A stretch of 64,000 bases of DNA from Anaerolineales bacterium (GTDB taxonomy: Bacteria; Chloroflexota; Anaerolineae; Anaerolineales; Villigracilaceae). The DNA lies in the NCBI GenBank assembly GCA_020847435.1, contig JADLBX010000032.1, forward strand, positions 81,435-145,434, read 5' to 3'. Each line of letters opens with the position of its first letter. The stretch's first letter is position 1. Shown here in pieces: positions 58,698-64,000 of the stretch. The translations under genes and the position numbers were made by a program. Below the pieces are notes generated by a model. That model did no database searches. It was not told where the DNA came from and saw nothing but the letters and a program-made list of their open reading frames with translations.

Positions 58698-60350
58698 TTA
58701 TTTAACAGGCTCGACCACGATCAGCGAGCTCACATCGGACAGTTCAACCTTCGGCGTGTCGGTAATCCAGCCGGTGAAGCGATCCGTGCGATAGGCTTGA
58801 ATCGTCTCCTCGTAATACGGGATGACGTAGACCACATCGTTGAACACGATCTCCTGCATCTGCCAGACCAAATCCTTGCGTTTCTCGGGGTCGAGTTCAA
58901 CGCCCTGTTGCAGGTAGAGTTCGTCGTAGGCAGGGTTGGAGTATCCGGTCTCGTTGTAACCGTTCGGAATTTCGCTGGTGGCGTAAACCGAAAGCAACAA
59001 GTTCGGATCGGGATCCGAACCCCAACCCCACAGGATGATATCGTAGTCGAAGGCGGGACAACATTCGGCGGTGAGCGCATCGGGATCAATCGCTTGCAGT
59101 TCAAGCGTCACTCCAACTTCGCCCCACATCTCCGACAGCAGTTCAGCCATGCGCGGGCCGTCAATGCTGTCGCTGGGCCAGTGCATGCGGAAGGTCAGCG
59201 GGCGGGAACCGTCGGGTATTTCGCGTACGCCGTCGCTATTCGTATCGAGGTAGCCCGCGTCGTCGAGGATGCGGTTCGCCTCCGCTGCATCGTATTTATA
59301 GTCCTGAAGCGAGTTGTTGTACCATTTACCGAGACCGTCGGGAATCAAGGTCAACCCGGGCGCGCCGAAACCGAGCAAGACAATGTCAATCAATTTTTGT
59401 TTGTCGGTGGCTTGAGATAACGCCAGACGGACGTTGCGATCGCGCAATGCGGGATGTCCTGTGCACACACCGCCCACATCCGTCGGGCAATTCTCCGGAT
59501 CAATCTGGTTGAAGATCACATCGGAAACGGCGGGAGCGAACGGCGCGCCGGTGACCACCGAGATCGTCTTGTCGCCTTTCAGGCTTTCAACGGCAGTGGC
59601 GGGCATTTCGGTGATCATGTCCACCGCCCCGCTTTTCAGCGATTGCACCAACACGTCGTCGCTTTCGAAGGTCTGGAAGATCGCCTCGTCAATTTTCGGC
59701 GGGTTGGCAAAGTGATCCTTGTTGGCGCCCAGTCGCACAAATTCATTCGGCGAATACTCCAACATCTTGAATGGACCCGTGCCGATCGTCTGCAAGTTCT
59801 CAAATTCTGTAGAAGCGGGCGCCTCGGCGTAATCTTTCCAGATGTGCTCCGGCACAATATATAAGTACGAGAGCAGGTAATCAATATTCGGGACCGCGTT
59901 CAGCATTTTGATTACTACCGTGCTATCGTCCGGCGCTTCGATGGTGTCAAAGTTGGCGGTGTACGCGTTCAGATAGATGAAATCGGTATTGTTTTTGTAA
60001 AGGTTGAGCGAGAATGCTACATCCTTCGCAGTCATTGGCTGACCGTCGTGGAATTTAATCCCGTCGTGGATCTTGAATGTGTAAGTTAAACCATCGTCAG
60101 CGACATTCACACTATCAGCCACGTCAAGCTTGTATGTGCCATCCAATTGAAACTCATAGAGCGTGTCGTACACAAGCGCAAAAATTGTGTATGCTTCGGT
60201 CAGCACGCCGGTGCCCGGGTTCAACGTGTCGGGGCTGCCTCCCCACCCCACGCGTAACACCACAGGCGTAGTCGGTCCTGCCGTTCCGCAGGCAGATACG
60301 ATCAACGCGAGCAGTGTTACCACGACAAGAAAATTGTATTTGGTTTTCAT
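58698..60350 (-). CDS. Peptide/solute-binding lipoprotein, family 5
   Basis: 550 residues. Signal peptide with lipobox V-S-A-C (Cys21), then the SBP_bac_5 fold: LRVGWGGSPDTLNPGTG, DVADSVNVADDGLTYTFKIHDGIKFHDGQPMTAKDVAFSL. It captures peptides or related solutes and delivers them to the importer encoded downstream. The exact ligand is not visible. Confidence 0.94.
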   Translation of the reverse strand: MKTKYNFLVVVTLLALIVSACGTAGPTTPVVLRVGWGGSPDTLNPGTGVLTEAYTIFALVYDTLYEFQLDGTYKLDVADSVNVADDGLTYTFKIHDGIKFHDGQPMTAKDVAFSLNLYKNNTDFIYLNAYTANFDTIEAPDDSTVVIKMLNAVPNIDYLLSYLYIVPEHIWKDYAEAPASTEFENLQTIGTGPFKMLEYSPNEFVRLGANKDHFANPPKIDEAIFQTFESDDVLVQSLKSGAVDMITEMPATAVESLKGDKTISVVTGAPFAPAVSDVIFNQIDPENCPTDVGGVCTGHPALRDRNVRLALSQATDKQKLIDIVLLGFGAPGLTLIPDGLGKWYNNSLQDYKYDAAEANRILDDAGYLDTNSDGVREIPDGSRPLTFRMHWPSDSIDGPRMAELLSEMWGEVGVTLELQAIDPDALTAECCPAFDYDIILWGWGSDPDPNLLLSVYATSEIPNGYNETGYSNPAYDELYLQQGVELDPEKRKDLVWQMQEIVFNDVVYVIPYYEETIQAYRTDRFTGWITDTPKVELSDVSSLIVVEPVK

Positions 60351-60686
60351 CAGATTCTCCTCAGGGTTAATAAAAACTGCATCGCCAGCCGCAAATGCCG
60401 CGATGCAGTACGAACCATTGTTATACTTGGTGAAGAGATACGCGCGCCGATTTCTCGGTCGAAGAATTCATTGAATGCAATTCTACTGTATATTCCATGA
60501 TGCGAAAAGGCAATCGGCTTTGTTTTTCATAGTTTGTTCAAGGTACCTTTGCGCCTGCGCGGTGAGGCAGAATCAGATGTCGCGTCGTTACTTGAAGGTT
60601 TTTATTTTTCTATTTGATGAATGATAATTTTCGTAACTTTATTAAGTGTCATTTGGCTACACGCAAATCAAAAGGAGACCAAACTA
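60351..60686. other. Divergent control region, no gene seen
   Basis: 336 bp between the binding-protein and creatininase genes. It contains CTGCATCG...CGATGCAG (about 60378-60408, arms 8 nt) and is AT-rich near 60590-60660. It should carry promoters for both directions; I see no consensus-like pair. Confidence 0.5.
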
Positions 60687-61850
60687 ATGACAACATTCTT
60701 TCAATACGATGAACTAACTTGGGACAAAGCCGCCGAGTTGCCGCGCGACACTCCGCTGATTCTGCCTCTCGGTTCAGGCTATGACTTGGATCTGGTCGCA
60801 AGCCAGCTAGCGAATCCGCCCCGTGCAGGACTCCTGCCGCCGTTCCCGTTCGGCTGGCGCGGAAGCGGACTCGAATTACCAGATTCAATTTTCGCACAAT
60901 ACATTTTCAACCTGCTCGACAGTTTGCGCGACGATGGATTCTCACGCGTGTATTGTCTTGCCCCAGCAGGCATTGACCCGCAATCCACATTCATCCAGCA
61001 ACATTCATCTTCTGTCCTGCGCCTCCCCTCTCCTACTCATAACGCAACGCCGACATTTTTGCCACCCGATTCCGAACGCGGCAAAGTGATTTTGATTCCC
61101 ATCGGTCACACCGAACAACATGGATGCCACTTGCCCCTCTCAGTTGACACGATCATCATTGATTCAATCGCCAAAGGGACGCAAGCCAAAATGCCTACGC
61201 GCTGTTGGACAATGCCTGTCATGCCGTATGGTGTTAGCACACATCGCTCGTCATTTGCTGGGACAATGAACGCGGGCGGGCGCGCTTTTGAAGATTTTTG
61301 GGTCGCGGTGATTGACCTGCTGGTTGCGCGCGGCTTCGATCGGTTCTATTTGATGAGCGGACACGGAGGCAATACATCATTCCTTGTCAACATCGTAAAG
61401 TTTGCGGGCGAGAGGCATCGAAGAATCTTTTGCGCAACGACGTGGCTTCACACATCGGGACGAATTGGTTCAGAGGTTATCCCGAAATATCGAACATCGA
61501 AGATTGGCGGGATGGGTCACGCGGGCGAACTCGAAACATCGTACATGCTTCACTTGCGACCAGACCTGTGCCAGATGGAACGCGTTGTAGACGAAACCGA
61601 TTTCATCTCCACGCCCGATTACTACATGGATTGGATCGAAGGCGGCGCGCTGGTGGCAAATCCGCCGTGGGACGATGACACGAAGACAGGCGCGTACGGC
61701 GCGGGGAGTCATGCGACAGCGGGGAAAGGCAGGTTATGGCTTGAAGCCGCCATCGAGGAGAAAGTCGATCATGTAGAGCAAATCCATGAACAGCATGAGA
61801 GACGCGAGAAGAGGCGGGAGGAGGGGTTTGGGTTGTGGGGGAGGAAATAG
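60687..61850 (+). CDS. Creatininase-family amidohydrolase with a duplicated N-terminal half
   Basis: 387 residues. The active domain starts near residue 133 with the metal-binding motif PIGHTEQHGCHLPLSVD (Glu143, His145, Asp154), followed by SGHGGNTS and GHAGELETS. Residues about 5-105 repeat the layout of this domain without its metal ligands: LILPLGSGYDLD aligns with ILIPIGHTEQHG, and FNLLDSLRDDGFSRVYCLAPAG aligns with VIDLLVARGFDRFYLMSGHG. So it looks like an internal duplication with one inactive copy. AAAGGAG precedes the ATG. The tail is Arg/Glu-rich. Family members hydrolyse creatinine or act in coenzyme and mycofactocin pathways; the substrate here is unknown. Confidence 0.85.
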   Translation: MTTFFQYDELTWDKAAELPRDTPLILPLGSGYDLDLVASQLANPPRAGLLPPFPFGWRGSGLELPDSIFAQYIFNLLDSLRDDGFSRVYCLAPAGIDPQSTFIQQHSSSVLRLPSPTHNATPTFLPPDSERGKVILIPIGHTEQHGCHLPLSVDTIIIDSIAKGTQAKMPTRCWTMPVMPYGVSTHRSSFAGTMNAGGRAFEDFWVAVIDLLVARGFDRFYLMSGHGGNTSFLVNIVKFAGERHRRIFCATTWLHTSGRIGSEVIPKYRTSKIGGMGHAGELETSYMLHLRPDLCQMERVVDETDFISTPDYYMDWIEGGALVANPPWDDDTKTGAYGAGSHATAGKGRLWLEAAIEEKVDHVEQIHEQHERREKRREEGFGLWGRK

Positions 61851-62053
61851 AGAGACTGGAGACTAGAGACTGGGGTTTGATGAAGTAATTGGTAAATGGT
61901 AATTGGTAATTCGCGCTGAGCGGAGGGACGTGGTGTTCGTCCCGTAGACGAAGCGAGGGGGGTGAAGAGAATTAGAGGATTGGAGAATTTTGTGTCGCGG
62001 TTTGATGGATAAGATACGGTGTGGTTTTTTTGGATGAGCAAGATGAATCAAAC
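61851..62053. repeat. Stack of short repeats after the creatininase gene
   Basis: Direct series GAGACTGGAGACTAGAGACTGG (61852-61873), TAATTGGTAAATGGTAATTGG (61885-61908), and CGCTGAGCGGAGGGACG...GTAGACGAAGCGAGG (61915-61959). No gene is seen. Confidence 0.7.
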
Positions 62054-62176
62054 GAAGCAATCTCCTGGAATTTAGCAATTGGTTGATGGCAGGAGATTGC
62101 TTCGCCCTGTTGGTCTCGATACGCCCTTCGCAACAATCGCTCGGGGCTACTCGACCAACAGGGCTCGCAATGACAT
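62054..62176. repeat. GAAGCAATCTCC element with a nested GGTCTCGATAC hairpin
   Basis: GAAGCAATCTCC / GGAGATTGCTTCG arms on the left and CTCGCAATGACATT on the right. A TTGGTCTCGATAC...CTACTCGACCAA hairpin (62109-62160) is inserted between them. The right end overlaps the RIO kinase stop codon. Confidence 0.8.
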
Positions 62177-63207
62177 TAAGCGGTGTTTTGCTTTTGCCAC
62201 AAACGGCGGTCTTCTTTTTTTTCGGCGTCAAGATGGAGGGGATGGACATCTTTTACAACTTGATGACCATGCGAAGTCCATAAATCGGCGGCGAGTTTGC
62301 GGGCGTCACACTTCACGCCTTGCGAATGGAAGTATTGGCAGACACGCGTCACGTCGCGCAAGAAGATCACCCACGCGGATGGATTCGCTTCGGGGAACGT
62401 CACTTGCGGAAAATCTATCAGCGTGATGTCGCCGTCCCAGTAGAGGATGTTGTAGGCGGACAAGTCCCCGTGGATTCGCTCGCTGGTTAGAAGCAGGTCC
62501 AAATTGCGGATGACGCGTTTAAAAAGTTGAGTCGCTTCGTCACGGTCGAGAGTCACCGAATTGAGAGTCGGCGCCGCGCTGGCGACATCCCCAATATATT
62601 CCATCAGGATGGCGTTCTTCTCCATCGCAATCGGCTTCGGCACGTCAGCGCCCGCCGCATGGAGAATCTCCAACGTGTTGAACTCGTACGCGATCCACGA
62701 TGTGTGACGAAGTTCCTCGCCATACGCCGTGCGCTTGATGATGGCGTTGACATCCGCCTCTTTGAAAAGTTTTTTGCCGTCGTCGGCGAGATCAATGCGA
62801 CCCGTGCGATAGATCTGATCGTTCTTGAGATTGCGGAGCGAGCGCGGGCGATAAACTTTCGCCGCGAGAAGCGACGCTTCGGACTCAGGGGACGCCTGAC
62901 ACAGATATACGGACGCCTCTTTGCCGCCCTTCAGCCGACGCAACACGTCGCTGATGAGTTTGTTCTCGTAAAAGCCGCCGATGGAATCGAGGAGCCACCA
63001 TTCCTCGAAGCGCGCCGCTTTGTATGTGAAGTTGTACGAGCGCGCTGAATCGTCCTGACCTTTCGTGAACTCTGTGTCACGGAGGCGGGCATGTTTGAAA
63101 TGCCTTTCATGGAATCGTTGTGGGCGTTTATTCTTTTGTATGAAATTTTCAGTCTGGTCGTTGTTATCCAGATCGTCGAACAGTTCGAGAATTTGTTTTG
63201 TGTCCAT
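62176..63207 (-). CDS. RIO-family atypical serine kinase
   Basis: 343 residues. RIO1-like layout: nucleotide-binding loop GGKEASVYLCQA with lysine in LLAAKVY, catalytic HGDLSAYNILYW near residue 253, and metal-binding IDFPQVTF near 267. The N-terminal 60 residues are charged and have no membrane span. Bacterial RIO kinases have unclear substrates; archaeal and eukaryotic relatives mature the small ribosomal subunit. The stop codon TAA overlaps the end of a TCATTGCGAG repeat. It lies behind a leader ORF and terminator. Confidence 0.9.
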   Translation of the reverse strand: MDTKQILELFDDLDNNDQTENFIQKNKRPQRFHERHFKHARLRDTEFTKGQDDSARSYNFTYKAARFEEWWLLDSIGGFYENKLISDVLRRLKGGKEASVYLCQASPESEASLLAAKVYRPRSLRNLKNDQIYRTGRIDLADDGKKLFKEADVNAIIKRTAYGEELRHTSWIAYEFNTLEILHAAGADVPKPIAMEKNAILMEYIGDVASAAPTLNSVTLDRDEATQLFKRVIRNLDLLLTSERIHGDLSAYNILYWDGDITLIDFPQVTFPEANPSAWVIFLRDVTRVCQYFHSQGVKCDARKLAADLWTSHGHQVVKDVHPLHLDAEKKEDRRLWQKQNTA

Positions 63208-63245
63208 TGTTAACCACTGATATTGAAACGGATACGATGTGCGGT

Positions 63246-63279
63246 TAAATGAAAAACCGCAGGGAACACGCCTGCGGTT
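63246..63279 (-). terminator. Intrinsic terminator between leader ORF and RIO kinase
   Basis: Minus strand: AACCGCAGG-cgtgttc-CCTGCGGTT followed by TTTCATTT. The AACCGC arm (63255-63260 plus strand) can also pair with GCGGTT at 63241-63246, giving an alternative, mutually exclusive hairpin. Confidence 0.85.
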
Positions 63280-63304
63280 AAATACGAGGTTTTGTGGGAC
63301 CGAC

Positions 63305-63373
63305 TTAAGTCGGTCGTACCTTTTGCGGAGGCGCGTTCAAGAATTGGACGGTGGTTATTCTGCTGGCTTTCAT
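63305..63373 (-). CDS. 22-residue leader peptide, candidate attenuator ORF
   Basis: Minus strand: AAAGGAGG 9 nt before ATG at 63373, then MKASRITTVQFLNAPPQKVRPT and stop. The stop codon sits inside an 18-nt perfect palindrome (GACCGACTTAAGTCGGTC, 63298-63315). The terminator follows 26 bp later and the RIO kinase starts about 98 bp after the leader stop. No known leader of this sequence is recalled. Function inferred from layout. Confidence 0.6.
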   Translation of the reverse strand: MKASRITTVQFLNAPPQKVRPT

Positions 63374-63407
63374 GGCAACGTGCCTCCTTTCAAAGTAAGA
63401 TGACGGG

Positions 63408-63436
63408 AGTTTATCACTGGGGAATGCCTCCGTCAA
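63408..63436 (-). promoter_or_regulatory. Promoter of the RIO-kinase leader
   Basis: Minus strand TTGACG (63431-63436), 17-bp spacer, TAAACT (63408-63413) followed by CCC. The -10 is the same TAAACTCC as in the ABC-exporter leader promoter. Confidence 0.55.
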
Positions 63437-63496
63437 GTAGGGGCACAGCGAGACCGCTTAAGAGTTTGTCGAAAGATCGTCCCGCTGTGCCCCTAC
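63437..63496. repeat. GTAGGGGCACAGCG inverted element
   Basis: GTAGGGGCACAGCG and its inverse CGCTGTGCCCCTAC separated by about 32 nt. Same family as 34478-34537. Confidence 0.85.
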
Positions 63497-63500
63497 AGGT

Positions 63501-64000
63501 TTAAATAATCTTCCTCTTGCTCTCAAACACAGGCTTATTCGCCGCAATTCGGTCCACCGAAAAAATTGACAGGTCGAGAGTCGGCGGTTTGTTGAGCATC
63601 AATTCGGCGGTGTACCTCCCCACCGCGTGACATTGCTGAAATCCGTGACCTGAGAAGCCGTTGGCAAAATAGAATCCCTTCACCTGCGACGACTCGCCCA
63701 AGATTGCGTTGCCGTCCAACGTGTTTACCTCGTACAGTCCTGCCCAGCCGCGCAAGATTTTGAGTCGGTCAAATTCGGGGATGTATTCGACCAGCTCGTG
63801 CCAGACTTTCTCCTCGAAGGTCTTGCGCTCCCACGTGAAATCGTCCATGCCGATGTGATCGTCCGCAAAAGACTTGCCCACCATGAACAGACCTTCGCCT
63901 TCGTGAATGACGTACAAGCCAGACGGAAGGAACAAGCAAGGCAAGACGTGTTCACCGCGATAGTTCGTTTCGACAATCGTGACCTGCCGCTTCGTCGGCA
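63501..64000 (-). CDS. DAO-family FAD-dependent oxidoreductase, C-terminal part only
   Basis: The frame is open from the right edge (minus-strand reading QVTIVETNYRGEHVLP...) to the stop at 63501, about 166 codons, so the FAD-binding N-terminus lies outside the window. LYEVNTLDGNAILGESSQVKGFYFANGFSGHGFQQCHAVG is the typical C-terminal FAD-contact region of glycine/sarcosine oxidase-like enzymes. It would oxidise an amine or amino acid. The substrate is not visible. Confidence 0.85.
   Translation of the reverse strand, partial: PTKRQVTIVETNYRGEHVLPCLFLPSGLYVIHEGEGLFMVGKSFADDHIGMDDFTWERKTFEEKVWHELVEYIPEFDRLKILRGWAGLYEVNTLDGNAILGESSQVKGFYFANGFSGHGFQQCHAVGRYTAELMLNKPPTLDLSIFSVDRIAANKPVFESKRKII

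Overview
The window looks like a chromosomal piece of an uncultured or environmental Chloroflexota bacterium, most likely class Anaerolineae. This is inference from gene content: an Agl23/TIGR03663-type membrane protein with NHL repeats, a DppC-DppD fusion, Thr/Pro-rich lipoproteins, a trigger factor-ClpP block, and very dense small interspersed repeats. No rRNA is present. The only tRNA found is a Leu(UAG) gene on the minus strand. No CRISPR array or prophage was seen.

Layout. 1-12.4 kb: start of a lipoprotein gene, alaS, a lipoprotein, gpmA, a giant FAD/4Fe-4S oxidoreductase, a response regulator, an M23 peptidase, two RNA-modification enzymes and a formate/nitrite-type transporter. 12.5-21.9 kb (minus strand): Agl23-NHL protein, LysM anti-sigma factor with its ECF sigma factor, rlmN, a NagD-like phosphatase, clpP, tig and tRNA-Leu. 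21.9-34.5 kb: an ethanolamine-utilisation microcompartment locus (eutN, eutA, eutB, eutC, eutL, acylating aldehyde dehydrogenase, eutM, eutQ-like, eutJ, a second tandem-BMC candidate, and a small protein of unknown role), interrupted after eutA by a REP-associated transposase and an AT-richer ankyrin gene. 34.5-43 kb: SET protein, HtrA protease, LuxR-type regulator, a radical-SAM/HhH protein, and a NAD-flavoured set (NMNAT-like, vWA, pyruvate-kinase-like, nadE). 43-52 kb: tyrosine recombinase coupled to a GIY-YIG-like protein, a MATE exporter, a class IV aminotransferase, and a heterodimeric ABC exporter preceded by a leader ORF and terminator. 52-60.4 kb (minus strand): SH3 lipoprotein, ChrA, TrmH and a peptide ABC importer. 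60.6-64 kb: a duplicated-fold creatininase, a RIO-type kinase with its own leader ORF and terminator, and the 3' part of a DAO-family oxidoreductase.

How the eut genes fit together. EutBC would split ethanolamine into acetaldehyde and ammonia with adenosylcobalamin, EutA would reactivate EutBC, the acylating dehydrogenase would make acetyl-CoA, and EutM/L/N plus the extra tandem-BMC protein would form the shell. A phosphotransacylase, alcohol dehydrogenase, corrinoid adenosyltransferase and permease are not in the window and must be elsewhere or replaced.

Two things stand out. First, two unrelated genes (ABC exporter at 47.3 kb, RIO kinase at 63.2 kb) share the layout promoter, strong Shine-Dalgarno, 22-27 codon ORF, intrinsic terminator, gene. 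The ABC case parallels bmrB-bmrCD of Bacillus. Second, at least eight families of small palindromic or tandem repeats fill the spacers, and several are read in frame inside conserved proteins (AlaRS, NadE, EutA, EutC, the FAD/FeS enzyme, the radical-SAM protein, TrmH).
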